Assembly: GCA_016715905.1 (NCBI GenBank)
Contig: JADJXI010000004.1
Span: 372,001 to 436,000, forward strand
Length of the DNA stretch: 64,000 nucleotides
Direction of reading: 5' to 3'
Origin: Sphingobacteriaceae bacterium
GTDB lineage: Bacteria; Bacteroidota; Bacteroidia; B-17B0; Aurantibacillaceae
The notes below the pieces were generated by a model. The model saw only the letters and a list, made by a program, of their open reading frames with translations, was not told the origin of the DNA and searched no databases. Positions 16,701-25,580 of this stretch are shown piece after piece. A program made the position numbers and the translations under genes. Every line of letters starts with the position of its first letter. Positions within the stretch are counted from its first letter, which is position 1.

Positions 16701-18307
16701 CTATTGTAAATCCGGTTTCTACACAAACACCACCTGCAACCTGCAGTTATACTTTTTTAGCGCCTTCGTTTACCGGAGTAGTTACTCCAAGTGTTGTTTT
16801 AGGTAACAATACTTCCACGGTGACTACAACACCCGGTACATGGACCATTATTGTGCAGGATAATTCTAATTTTTGCAGAACCATAATTCAGGTTCCAATT
16901 ATACAAAATACCGTTGCGCCAAACGTTTCGGCCAGTATGTTTACGCAAACATTAACATGTAAAAATCCAACAGTTATTGCTACAGGCACCACTACAACTC
17001 CAAATACAATCATTACTTGGAATGTTCCTTCAACACCACCAACCTTGTCAACACCAAGCGTAGAAATTGGTAATCCTTCCAATGGTCCAAATACCAGTAC
17101 AACTTCGTTAACCTACGCTAATTTTACGGTGGTAGCAACAAATTCATTAAATGCTTGTCAGTCAACTTCGGTAGTCACAATCCATCAAAACTTTAAACCG
17201 CCAATTTCTAATCCCACTATTTCTATTGCTACTCCAACTGCAATTTATTGTACGGTAGGATCAAATCCGGTGGTATTAACAACGGGAAGCAGTACCACAA
17301 CAAGTGGGGGAGGACCCGGCGCATTTGTGGCTAATCCATGTTGGGAAGGGCCATCGCCGCAAACGCCAACCTGCGGACCGTCATCTTACAGCTGTTATGT
17401 ACCCGGTGTTTATTCATTAACGGTAGAAGATGCCTATAACGGATGTAAACACACAGGTACTGTAAATGTTTTAGACAAAACGCAGCCACCGGTAATAACC
17501 AATACGCTTTCCAGCGCTGTATTAGATTGTGGAAATAACAAAGCCGATTTATTTATAGCCATTAGTGGAACAACCACAGGGTACCGATATTATTTTTATC
17601 AATACCCAATCGGAGCATCATTTTCGCCATCGAACGCTATTAATTTGGCTGGTGTTTCTAACGCATCGGTTTCGGTTGATTTAACAGGAACCTATGTTTA
17701 TATTGTAACTAATACCTTAACGGGATGTGTTGCCAATGGTTCTATAATGGTAACTCCCGGAACATTAATTGCACAATTTGATGCCAATCCAATTCGAGGG
17801 TATGCACCGTTACAAGTTAATTTCTTAAATACCTCATCAAGTTCAATTGGTACATCAAGCATTAACTCTGTATGGAATTTCGGAAACGGAACTGCTAACA
17901 GTTTTACGAATAATAGTTCCGTTAGTTCAATTTATAATTCGCCAGGAACCTATTCTGTTATTTTATATACATCAAAAGGATTTTGCAAAGATTCAGCAAT
18001 TAAAATAATTAAAGTGGATGCTCCTTCGAAATTGGAAGTTCCGAATATATTTACACCTAATAATGATGGAAGTAATGATGTTTTCTTCTGTAAAACCTCG
18101 GGAATTAAAAAGATTGATGCCATAGTTTATGATCGATGGGGAACAAAAGTGTACGAAGTAATGAGTAGCACCGGAAACATTGCATGGGATGGAAAAAACT
18201 TTGCCGGTAAAGAATGCTCGGCTGGTGTATATATGTACATAATTCATGCGGAAGGAGAAGATGGCGCTACTTATGAATCTAAAGGAAATGTAACCCTATT
18301 AAGATAA
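13793..18307 (+). CDS. Large T9SS-exported protein with PKD and gliding-associated C-terminal (type B) domain
   Basis: 1504-residue surface or secreted protein. Signal peptide at about 1-21. Residues about 22-245 form the N-terminal domain common in Bacteroidota cargo (motifs FVEYKGQ, IFFTNEG, NIDIEYF, IDPWVTT). About 250-600 looks like a beta-propeller with repeated YDVNGN / DDCNNIYLGG-type strands. About 600-1330 holds several Cys-containing Ig-like repeats (SCIGTNTGNAVV, VSCTNSVSTATL and others). A PKD domain follows (about 1335-1410, ANPIRGYAPLQVNFLN). The last ~90 residues are the CHU_C / gliding-associated C-terminal domain: NIFTPNNDGSNDVF, YDRWGTKVYE, WDGKNFAGKECSAGVYMY, which marks T9SS type B cargo. 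Own promoter at 13743. A thioredoxin-like gene follows 15 bases later. Role (adhesin or enzyme-free scaffold) unknown. Confidence 0.9.
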   Translation: MNTYKTIVISVLVLFSTKFIAKDYPKDIFGTRVFVEYKGQLKPSVSLSHIEFIYDHCNDRIFFTNEGLCYEFEKPKKLTHRQRELIEHGHADKVKRKKYYVKMNWLNCNANIQIIPDEKQSYYFSYGSEGDKATVYKKLTYKNVYDNIDIEYFLPDERTGGIKYNVILHPGADITALKIIYSGDVNDIELLDDEVKIKMPLGPITEHKAIAFNANNETISCQYKLEKNSIQFVLGDTYNPSITTTIDPWVTTITTMSTNNYGYDVEYDVNGNLFVYGGNPPYKVAKYNSSGVLQWTFPGVLVSPSFTASQFSTGYVVNRSDGKSYVAGTIGGNAVIRLDQNGIYDNFTSQSAPIEIWDLGYHCPTNGIFVFGGGAGTTNGILNQQTGVYTGAPFTQGFQDAVSHALDDNGNPFMYFSQGVTQGTTGVNNNIARINTILTNTVWQGPSTYSSMGEVINKNNYIGSGLNFLYGPYTLSNNEFNCLDVNGNFLFFYDGFNLAAYNKNTGAMVSSTTIASHTMLEQGGIAVDDCNNIYLGGNTNIRVLNFNGNSFSNVGTIPLNINPAPQYQYIYDIKLNRGTNKLFVCGSGFVGQYDAVYSTACGFSSVNVSCIGTNTGNAVVTISTTILSPTFSYVWTGPGGTVSVTNNTLSNSNGVNGLSNGTYTVYSSINAPCGPVYVSTLTVNCATLCPSSINITQVSCTNSVSTATLVTACPPGNITSIVWNPTPGSVSGNSLNASGLAPGITTVSIFNGTILIGASTVAVNPPPPPVTFTINNLSGTSVLTCSNPIINLAAVSNYTYGSLNYFWSSISFTANTSTVSISQANTITLTVTDPATGCSAQETIAITSNTAVPINSVNPVSQAITCNSGAPVTFSGTVTSPTINIQHDWYSPLNPLPGGVPIATSNNTIAILSGALPPGVYTLVTTNLVNGCSAQKTITITSLSAWPTFSLNSPTNFSVGCNPLHQTTISIVNPVSTQTPPATCSYTFLAPSFTGVVTPSVVLGNNTSTVTTTPGTWTIIVQDNSNFCRTIIQVPIIQNTVAPNVSASMFTQTLTCKNPTVIATGTTTTPNTIITWNVPSTPPTLSTPSVEIGNPSNGPNTSTTSLTYANFTVVATNSLNACQSTSVVTIHQNFKPPISNPTISIATPTAIYCTVGSNPVVLTTGSSTTTSGGGPGAFVANPCWEGPSPQTPTCGPSSYSCYVPGVYSLTVEDAYNGCKHTGTVNVLDKTQPPVITNTLSSAVLDCGNNKADLFIAISGTTTGYRYYFYQYPIGASFSPSNAINLAGVSNASVSVDLTGTYVYIVTNTLTGCVANGSIMVTPGTLIAQFDANPIRGYAPLQVNFLNTSSSSIGTSSINSVWNFGNGTANSFTNNSSVSSIYNSPGTYSVILYTSKGFCKDSAIKIIKVDAPSKLEVPNIFTPNNDGSNDVFFCKTSGIKKIDAIVYDRWGTKVYEVMSSTGNIAWDGKNFAGKECSAGVYMYIIHAEGEDGATYESKGNVTLLR

Positions 18308-18322
18308 TTTTTTCTGCGCAGA

Positions 18323-18829
18323 TTGGATTTATATTCTTTTTTATTACTGTGTTTTATTTTGAATTCATTTCAAGTTAAAGCACAACATAAAAAAGATACA
18401 ACTTATATTCACTTAATTAATTTAAAAGGACATCCTGTTCAACTTTCTGATTACCTGGGTAAAGTTTTATACATTGATTTTTGGGCCAGTTGGTGTGGCG
18501 GGTGTAAAATTTTTATTCAGCATGGTGATTCATTATATGATAGATTCACTAAAGCTCAACATAAAAAAATAGAGTTCATTAACATTTCTATTGATGAAGA
18601 TGAAAAAAGTTGGAAGAAAGGAGTAGAAAAACATCAGCAAAAGGGCGTCCATTTATTATCTCGTTTATCAGATTCACTGGGCGCTGCCAAATATTTTCGC
18701 TTGACCGGTTTACCGAGATATGTCATAATTGACAAAAAAGGAAAAATTAAATCGTTTATTGCGCAAACTCCCTATTACACGAATGTGTACGAGGAGCTTT
18801 TAGAATTAATTGAAGCAGATCAAAACTAG
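18323..18829 (+). CDS. Exported thioredoxin-like protein (TlpA family)
   Basis: 168 residues with a signal peptide (about 1-21, ending VKAQ) and a thioredoxin-like domain: active site WCGGC (Cys58, Cys61), a KGKI-containing strand and the cis-Pro segment GLPRYVIID. Probably a periplasmic disulfide reductase. The start is a TTG (18323-18325); there is no in-frame ATG before the signal peptide. It begins 15 bases after the large cargo gene and likely shares its transcript; since that cargo is rich in paired cysteines, a role in its folding is a reasonable guess. The 3' end overlaps the convergent cargo gene by 4 bases. Confidence 0.85.
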   Translation: MDLYSFLLLCFILNSFQVKAQHKKDTTYIHLINLKGHPVQLSDYLGKVLYIDFWASWCGGCKIFIQHGDSLYDRFTKAQHKKIEFINISIDEDEKSWKKGVEKHQQKGVHLLSRLSDSLGAAKYFRLTGLPRYVIIDKKGKIKSFIAQTPYYTNVYEELLELIEADQN

Positions 18830-21744
18830 TTTCGGATTATTTTTCCCGTTTTTATATTATTCGACCCAGTGAATTTATAAAAATATAGTCCGGATTTTAA
18901 TTCCCTAAAGTCTATATGATTTTCTCCTTCCATTAGGGTAACTTGCTTGATCATTTTCCCTGTGTTATCAAACAATTGCAATAATCCGGGAGTAATTGAG
19001 TTCACATTTAATAAATCATTAACAGGATTTGGGAATATGTTTAATTCAATATTTGCGATTACTAGCTTGGATAAACCGGTACATAAATCAACACTTAAGC
19101 TAACCACAGCGGTATTTTCGCAACCAACATTATCTGTACCTGTTACAGTGTAATTGGTAGTTAGGGTTGGTGAAACTACTTCAACACTATTTGTTCCGAT
19201 GTTTGTCCAGCTATAATTCATTGCGCCGCTTACGCTAAGTGTTGCATTTTCTCCCACACAAATAAATGTGGGATTTATTAATGCTACTACATTAGGTAAA
19301 GGCAATACGCTAACCGTTAGTGCAACGGGTGTATAATTCACGCAGCCTAATGAACTGGTTCCGCTAACTGAATAACTGGTATTTGCAGTTGGACTAACCA
19401 CTGCTGAGCCTCCTGAAAAAGTATAGGTTTGAGCACCCGAAGGCATGATAGTAAATGATTTACCCACACAAATACTTCCATCGCTTACAGAAATAACAGG
19501 TGGTGGTATAACTGTAATTGTACTAATGCCGGGAACGGGACTTACACAACCGTTAGTTCCGGTTCCCGTTACTGAATAGGTTGTGGTAATTGTTGGGTTT
19601 ACCACAGCAAAGCCGTTGGAAAAGGTGTAAGATGGCGCACCGGAAGGAACCATGGTGAAAGATTGACCGTAACAAATACTTCCGCTGGTTACCGACATTA
19701 CAGGAGAAGTTAAAACGCTAACCGTACTGATGGCAGAACTCGAACTCACGCATCCAACACTATTTTCGCCAATTACCGAATAGGTGCTGGTGCTGGTTGG
19801 AGTTACAACTGCATTTCCACTTGAAAAAGTATAATTGACAGCACCGCCAGGAACCATGGTGAAATTATATCCGCTGCAAATGCTACCGCTATTTACAGTA
19901 ACTGTAGGCAAATTGTAAACCGTTACAGTACTTACGGCGGCAATCGGACTTACACATCCATTTGAATTAGTACCTACTACAGTAAATAAACTGGTGTTAG
20001 TTGGACTTACAACCGCGCTTCCACTCGAATAAGTGTAGGAAACAGCGCCGGAAGGTATCATGGTAAACGATTGTCCTGTACAAATGCTTCCGCTATTTAC
20101 GGTAATGGTTGGATTCGCAAACACGGTTATACTTACCGGAGCTCTATTAATGCTATTGGTACAAGTATATGCTTCGGCGTAATAAGTATAAGTTCCGGTT
20201 GTTAAATTTGGAGTTGTAAATACAGTGCCTGTTCCAAGTATGGTGGTTGAAGTTGGTGTTGCATACCAATTAACGCTGCCGGTAATGATTGGCTGTGCCA
20301 TAATTGTTGCTGATTGTCCACTGCAAACCGTTAGATTCGAAACTGGAGTAACATTAGTTGGAGTAGGCGGAGCGACAATATTATTTACTTTCCACATGTC
20401 ATTTAAAAATCCTGTACCTCCGCTACCCGGAAATCCTTGTCCACTAAACAACCAAAGGTTTCCGCAATAATCTGCCCAACCGGTAGCATAAGCTCTTCCT
20501 CCTGAAATATTAGCCGGCGCAGGTACAAATAATGTTCCGTATGTGCCATTTTGATTAATGATTTGACTTCCTTTAGCCCAGGTCCAATTGTTAGTAGTCA
20601 TATCAAAAGTCCAAAAGTCATGTAGCATACCAGTACCGCCACTAGCAGGATAACCAAATCCTCCTAACATCCAAACTAATCCGGAAGGATCTATCCATGA
20701 TATAGGTCTTCTTCTTCCGCCAGGATTATTTGTTGCACTTGATACGCCTATAGTTCCGTAATTTCCATTCTGATTAATTAAATTACTTCCTTTCATCCAT
20801 GTCCATTCGAGCGTGCTTGGATTAAATCGCCATACATCATCTAATAATCCGGTTCCTCCACTTGCGGGGTAACCAAATCCGGCGTAGGTCCAAAAGTTTC
20901 CTGAAAAATCTTTCCATGCATTTCCTACGTGTCTTCCACCGGGTGTATTTAACGGCCCGGGGGTGCCTTGCGTACCGTAAGTTCCATTTTGATTAAAAGA
21001 ATTACTTCCCTTCATCCAGGTCCATTGATTTAATGAAACATCATATTTCCAAACATCATTCAAAAAACCACTTCCACTTAGTGCAAACCCTGTTGCACCA
21101 AAGGTCCACAAGTTACCATTGTTGTCTGTCCAACCTGCGCCTCCCCATCTTCCTCCGGGGTTATTAATAGCAGCACCAACACCCATGGTTCCATAAATCC
21201 CATTTTGATCAATCAAATTTGTTCCTTTCATCCAAGTCCATTCGTTAGTTGAAATATTATATTTCCAAAGATCATTCAAGTGTCCTATTGCTCCAGAGCT
21301 TGGCCAACCAAAACCTCCAAACATCCAAAGATTTCCTGAAGCATCCACCCAGGTTACTGCATCGGCTCGTGCACCCGGATTATTAGCCGGTGCGGCAACT
21401 CCTTGCGTTCCATAAGTACCATATTGATCAATGCTATTCGGACCCTTAATCCAAGTCCATTCATTCGTTGATGAATTAAATCTCCATAAATCACTTAAAC
21501 GTCCAACACCTCCTGATGCACCGTAACCATATCCTCCAAAAATCCAAAAATTACCGGATAAATCTTTCCAATATTGTGCATTTTCTCTACCGCCCGGATT
21601 ATTAGCAAGCGCAGGTACACCTTGGGTTCCATACACCCCTAATTGATTAATTCCGTTAACACCTTTTACCCATTCCCATTCACCTTGTTGGGCCATTAAA
21701 AAATTTGTGAGTAAGAAAATAAATAAGAGTATTTTAGTTCTCAT
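18826..21744 (-). CDS. T9SS type A cargo: six-blade kelch-like propeller plus Ig-like repeats
   Basis: 972-residue exported protein. I start at the ATG 21742-21744 because the signal peptide MRTKILLFIFLLTNFLMAQ begins there; the frame upstream (to 21813) adds 23 unlikely residues. Residues about 20-455 are six copies of a ~72-residue kelch-like repeat (each with WTWMKGSN..NQNGTYGT, NNPGGR, SGNLWMFGGFGYPASGG, LNDVWKY), enough for a six-bladed propeller. Then one Ig-like domain and five copies of a ~70-residue repeat (SGSICxGQSFTM, SGAxxYTFSxG, NGCVSP). The last ~75 residues are the T9SS type A sorting domain (NIFPNPVNDLLNV, LFDNTGKMI, ELKSGLYFYKF). No catalytic motif visible. It sits divergent from uvrA. 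Confidence 0.88.
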   Translation of the reverse strand: MRTKILLFIFLLTNFLMAQQGEWEWVKGVNGINQLGVYGTQGVPALANNPGGRENAQYWKDLSGNFWIFGGYGYGASGGVGRLSDLWRFNSSTNEWTWIKGPNSIDQYGTYGTQGVAAPANNPGARADAVTWVDASGNLWMFGGFGWPSSGAIGHLNDLWKYNISTNEWTWMKGTNLIDQNGIYGTMGVGAAINNPGGRWGGAGWTDNNGNLWTFGATGFALSGSGFLNDVWKYDVSLNQWTWMKGSNSFNQNGTYGTQGTPGPLNTPGGRHVGNAWKDFSGNFWTYAGFGYPASGGTGLLDDVWRFNPSTLEWTWMKGSNLINQNGNYGTIGVSSATNNPGGRRRPISWIDPSGLVWMLGGFGYPASGGTGMLHDFWTFDMTTNNWTWAKGSQIINQNGTYGTLFVPAPANISGGRAYATGWADYCGNLWLFSGQGFPGSGGTGFLNDMWKVNNIVAPPTPTNVTPVSNLTVCSGQSATIMAQPIITGSVNWYATPTSTTILGTGTVFTTPNLTTGTYTYYAEAYTCTNSINRAPVSITVFANPTITVNSGSICTGQSFTMIPSGAVSYTYSSGSAVVSPTNTSLFTVVGTNSNGCVSPIAAVSTVTVYNLPTVTVNSGSICSGYNFTMVPGGAVNYTFSSGNAVVTPTSTSTYSVIGENSVGCVSSSSAISTVSVLTSPVMSVTSGSICYGQSFTMVPSGAPSYTFSNGFAVVNPTITTTYSVTGTGTNGCVSPVPGISTITVIPPPVISVSDGSICVGKSFTIMPSGAQTYTFSGGSAVVSPTANTSYSVSGTSSLGCVNYTPVALTVSVLPLPNVVALINPTFICVGENATLSVSGAMNYSWTNIGTNSVEVVSPTLTTNYTVTGTDNVGCENTAVVSLSVDLCTGLSKLVIANIELNIFPNPVNDLLNVNSITPGLLQLFDNTGKMIKQVTLMEGENHIDFRELKSGLYFYKFTGSNNIKTGKIIRN

Positions 21745-21838
21745 AAGTATACTTTTTAATAAAGAAACAAAAAAAAACTTTAATACAAATTCTTGTTGCA
21801 ATAATTTTTTCAAATGTTAGTTACTTATCATCTTACAA

Positions 21839-24694
21839 ATGCGTATTTCAAGTAAATTTAAGCCTGAGATGAAGAAAGAGAAGGATATTGCCACATTAAG
21901 TCCCAAGGAATATATTATTATTAAAGGAGCACGCATGCATAACTTAAAAAGTTTGGATGTGGCCATTCCAAGAAATAAAATGATTGTGATTACCGGACTA
22001 TCAGGATCGGGGAAATCCTCATTGGCTTTTGATACCTTATATGCCGAAGGACAGCGCAGATATGTGGAAAGTCTTTCTGCTTATGCCCGTCAGTTTTTGG
22101 GTAGATTAGAAAAACCGCAAGTAGATTATATTAAAGGAATTTCTCCGGCTATTGCTATCGAACAAAAGGTAATTTCTCGAAATCCCAGAAGTACTGTGGG
22201 CACAGTAACCGAAATTTACGATTATTTGAAATTGTTGTTTGCCAGAATCGGAAAAACATTTTCACCGGTGAGTAATAAGCAAGTGAAACGCCATAATATT
22301 TCTGATGTGGTTGATTATGTTTCCGAAGTTGAAAATGGAAAAACAATTTTAATTTTAAGTACAATAGCCGACAGAAAAGAGAAAAACTTGGCTAAACTTT
22401 TGCAAATATTAATTCATCAGGGATTTTCAAGAATGGTGGTGAATGGTGAAATCTGTAAAATTCAAGATATTGATTCTAAAAAAATTAAAAAAGACGCAGA
22501 AGTTTATTTACTAATTGATAGAATAATCAGTAACCCATCTGATGAAGATACCCGTAATAGAGTTGCGGATAGTGTGCAAACAGCTTTTTATGAGGGGAAC
22601 GGAGCCTGTTTTGTGTGGATACAAAGGGGGGAGGGATTATTTGATAAAACAAATTTCAATAACCGATTTGAGTTGGATGGATTAACTTTTACAGAGCCGG
22701 ATGTGAATTTTTTCACCTTTAATAATCCCGTGGGTGCTTGTAAAAAATGTGAAGGGTTTGGAAGTATTATTGGTGTTGATCCGGATTTAGTGATTCCTAA
22801 TAAAAGCTTATCGGTTTTTGATAATGCGGTTGCGTGCTGGAATGGCGAAACCATGAGTTGGTATAAAAAAAAACTCATTAAAAATGCACATAAATTTAAT
22901 TTTCCGGTACATAAACCTATTGTAGATTTATCTAAGCAACAATATCAATTATTATGGGAAGGCAACGAGCATTTTGAAGGTATCCATGATTTTTTCAGGA
23001 TGTTGGAAAAAGAAACCTACAAAATTCAATATCGGGTAATGCTGGCCAGATACCGAGGTAAAACAAATTGTCCGGATTGCCGGGGAACTCGTTTGCGTAA
23101 GGATGCAAACTATGTGAAGATAGGGGAGGCTTGTATAAGCGATTTAGTTTTAATGCCGGTGAAAGATTTGTTGCAGTTTTTCAATACACTAAAGTTGGAT
23201 AAACAAGATGAGCAGATTGCCAAAAGGTTATTAATTGAAATTAAAAACCGCTTACAATATTTAAGCGATGTGGGTTTGGAATATTTGACGCTAAATAGAG
23301 TTTCGGGGACTTTAAGTGGCGGTGAAAGTCAGCGAATCAATTTAGCCACGCAACTTGGTAGCACCTTAGTGGGGAGTTTATATATTTTGGATGAACCCAG
23401 CATAGGTTTACATCCGCGCGATACCGCTCGATTATTAAAAGTATTAAAATCATTAAAAGCACAAGGTAACACGGTAATTATTGTGGAACACGATGAGGAA
23501 GTGATGAGAAATGCCGATCAATTGATTGATATTGGTCCGGAAGCGGGTAGTGGTGGAGGAACCTTAGTTTTTCAAGGTGATCATAACGAATTATTGGCAG
23601 ATAAATTAAGTTATACGGCTGCCTATTTAACCGGAAAAATAAAAATTGAGCTTCCATTTAAAAGAAGAAAATGGAAAGAGTTTATAGAAATAAAAAGTTT
23701 AAAAGAAAATAATTTAAAAAATGTGAGTGTTAAATTTCCTATAGGCGTGATGTGTTGTGTAACCGGGGTAAGCGGTTCAGGAAAATCAACTTTGGTAAAA
23801 AAAGGATTGATTAATTACTTGCAAAAGTATTTAGACGGCTATTATGAAAATGTGAAGTTTGATTTTTTATTAGGAGGAAATTTAAATCATATCAAGGCCT
23901 TGGAATTTGTTGATCAAAATCCAATCGGAAAATCTTCAAGAAGTAATCCGGTAACTTACGTTAAAGTGTATGATGATATCCGGAATTTATTTGCCGATCA
24001 GCCTTTAGCCAAGGCCCGTAATTTTAAGCCCGGATTCTTTTCCTTTAATGTAGAAGGTGGACGATGCGAGGCTTGTCAAGGCGAAGGAGTAACCACAGTT
24101 GAAATGCAGTTTATGGCCGATTTATTATTGACCTGTGAATCCTGCGAGGGTAAAAGATTTAAAGATGATACTTTAGAAGTGAAATACAGAGACAAACATA
24201 TTGCGGACGTTCTGGATTTAACGGTTGATGATGCCGTGCAGTTTTTTGGAGAAGAAAAATTGAACAGAACGGCAAATAAAATTGTAGAGAAATTACATGC
24301 CCTTCAGGCCGTTGGTTTAGGGTATGTAAAACTCGGACAAAGCAGCAGTACTTTAAGCGGTGGAGAGGCGCAGCGTATTAAATTGGCCAGTTTTTTATTA
24401 ATGATAAATAACGATACGCCAACTATGTTCGTATTTGATGAACCAACAACCGGTTTACATTTTCATGATGTGGCCAAATTACTTCGGTCGTTTGAAGAGT
24501 TATTAAAACGCGGCCATTCCTTAGTTATCATAGAACATAATTTGGATGTGATTAAGTGTGCCGACTGGATCATTGATTTGGGGCCGGAGGGTGGAGAAGA
24601 GGGCGGTAATATAGTATTTGAAGGCACGCCTGAAGATTTAGTGAAAGAGAAAAATAGTTTTACAGGGAAATACCTCAAAGAAAAGTTGAATTGA
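21839..24694 (+). CDS. uvrA: Excinuclease ABC subunit A (UvrA)
   Basis: Damage-recognition ATPase of nucleotide excision repair. 951 residues with two ABC modules: first Walker A GLSGSGKSSLAFDT (about 55), signature LSGGESQRINLATQ and Walker B LYILDEPSIGLHPRD; second Walker A GVSGSGKSTLVKKG, signature LSGGEAQRIKLAS and FVFDEPTTGLHFHD. The zinc segments GACKKCEGFG, NCPDCRGTRL and CEACQGEGV...CESCEGKRF are present. The N-side CxxC pair that precedes FSFNNP in E. coli UvrA is missing (here NRFELDGLTF), which I recall as common in a Bacteroidota UvrA type. The start at 21839 is likely; Met11 is an alternative. Confidence 0.95.
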   Translation: MRISSKFKPEMKKEKDIATLSPKEYIIIKGARMHNLKSLDVAIPRNKMIVITGLSGSGKSSLAFDTLYAEGQRRYVESLSAYARQFLGRLEKPQVDYIKGISPAIAIEQKVISRNPRSTVGTVTEIYDYLKLLFARIGKTFSPVSNKQVKRHNISDVVDYVSEVENGKTILILSTIADRKEKNLAKLLQILIHQGFSRMVVNGEICKIQDIDSKKIKKDAEVYLLIDRIISNPSDEDTRNRVADSVQTAFYEGNGACFVWIQRGEGLFDKTNFNNRFELDGLTFTEPDVNFFTFNNPVGACKKCEGFGSIIGVDPDLVIPNKSLSVFDNAVACWNGETMSWYKKKLIKNAHKFNFPVHKPIVDLSKQQYQLLWEGNEHFEGIHDFFRMLEKETYKIQYRVMLARYRGKTNCPDCRGTRLRKDANYVKIGEACISDLVLMPVKDLLQFFNTLKLDKQDEQIAKRLLIEIKNRLQYLSDVGLEYLTLNRVSGTLSGGESQRINLATQLGSTLVGSLYILDEPSIGLHPRDTARLLKVLKSLKAQGNTVIIVEHDEEVMRNADQLIDIGPEAGSGGGTLVFQGDHNELLADKLSYTAAYLTGKIKIELPFKRRKWKEFIEIKSLKENNLKNVSVKFPIGVMCCVTGVSGSGKSTLVKKGLINYLQKYLDGYYENVKFDFLLGGNLNHIKALEFVDQNPIGKSSRSNPVTYVKVYDDIRNLFADQPLAKARNFKPGFFSFNVEGGRCEACQGEGVTTVEMQFMADLLLTCESCEGKRFKDDTLEVKYRDKHIADVLDLTVDDAVQFFGEEKLNRTANKIVEKLHALQAVGLGYVKLGQSSSTLSGGEAQRIKLASFLLMINNDTPTMFVFDEPTTGLHFHDVAKLLRSFEELLKRGHSLVIIEHNLDVIKCADWIIDLGPEGGEEGGNIVFEGTPEDLVKEKNSFTGKYLKEKLN

Positions 24695-24703
24695 AATAAA
24701 TTA

Positions 24704-25561
24704 TTAATGATATTCATTAAATATTTTCCAACCCAAGGCATAAGCTTTTTCTAATTCTTCCCTATTTAAATTCAAACCAATTTTTTCAGCTTCAGCAAAT
24801 TTCACCAATTTCTGCGTAGAAATATTGCCTGTTAATTCATCTTTGGCCATTGGGCAACCGCCAAAACCATGAATGGCCACATCAAATTGAGTACATCCAG
24901 CCTGGTGAGCTGCTTTTATTTTTTCGGCAGCCGTTTCACGGGTTGAATGTAAATGGGCGCCAATTTTCACATTTCTTAAATCCGGAATCACAGAACTGAA
25001 TAATTCTTTAATATTCTCTGGAGTTGAAGTTCCAATGGTATCTGCTAAAGAAATATTTTTAATCCCTATTTTTTCTAAACGGCGAGACCAATCGATAACT
25101 AAGTCTGTAGAATATGGATCATTGTATGGATTTCCAAATGCCATGGAGATGTATACCACTAATTCTTTTTTGTGTTTTCGGCATAAACGATGAATTTCTT
25201 CTACCCGTTTTACAGATTCTTCAATAGAAGAATTGGTGTTTCTTTGCTGAAATGTTTCAGAAATAGAAAAAGGAAATCCCAGGTAAGAGATTTCTTCAAA
25301 GTCGCAGGCATCTTCGGCTCCTCTTTTATTGGCTACTATGGCTAATAATTTTGAATTTCCCGCTGAAAGATCAATTCCGTTTAAAACATCGGCAGTATCC
25401 TGCATTTGAGGAATGCTTTTTGGAGAAACAAAACTGCCGAAATCTATCGTATCAAATCCAACTTTTAATAATTGAGTGATATATTCAATTTTTAATTCCG
25501 TAGGAATTTGTTGTTTAATTCCCTGCATTGCATCTCTTGGACATTCTGTAATTTTCAACAT
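24704..25561 (-). CDS. mvaB: Hydroxymethylglutaryl-CoA lyase
   Basis: HMGL-like aldolase, predicted to split HMG-CoA to acetoacetate and acetyl-CoA in leucine or ketone-body catabolism. 285 residues forming one TIM barrel: TECPRDAMQG at the N-terminus (the PRD motif with a metal-binding Asp), DFGSFVSPKSIPQM, LADTIGTSTPE, GAHLHSTR (metal His residues) and HGFGGCPMAKDELTGN, which fits the HMG-CoA lyase GGCP signature with its catalytic Cys. Usual length is ~300. The N-terminal EVGPRDGLQ motif is altered to ECPRDAMQ. It starts 19 bases after pyrD and likely shares its transcript; the two have no obvious common pathway. Confidence 0.87.
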   Translation of the reverse strand: MLKITECPRDAMQGIKQQIPTELKIEYITQLLKVGFDTIDFGSFVSPKSIPQMQDTADVLNGIDLSAGNSKLLAIVANKRGAEDACDFEEISYLGFPFSISETFQQRNTNSSIEESVKRVEEIHRLCRKHKKELVVYISMAFGNPYNDPYSTDLVIDWSRRLEKIGIKNISLADTIGTSTPENIKELFSSVIPDLRNVKIGAHLHSTRETAAEKIKAAHQAGCTQFDVAIHGFGGCPMAKDELTGNISTQKLVKFAEAEKIGLNLNREELEKAYALGWKIFNEYH

Positions 25562-25580
25562 GGCAATTTTTTTTTAAATT

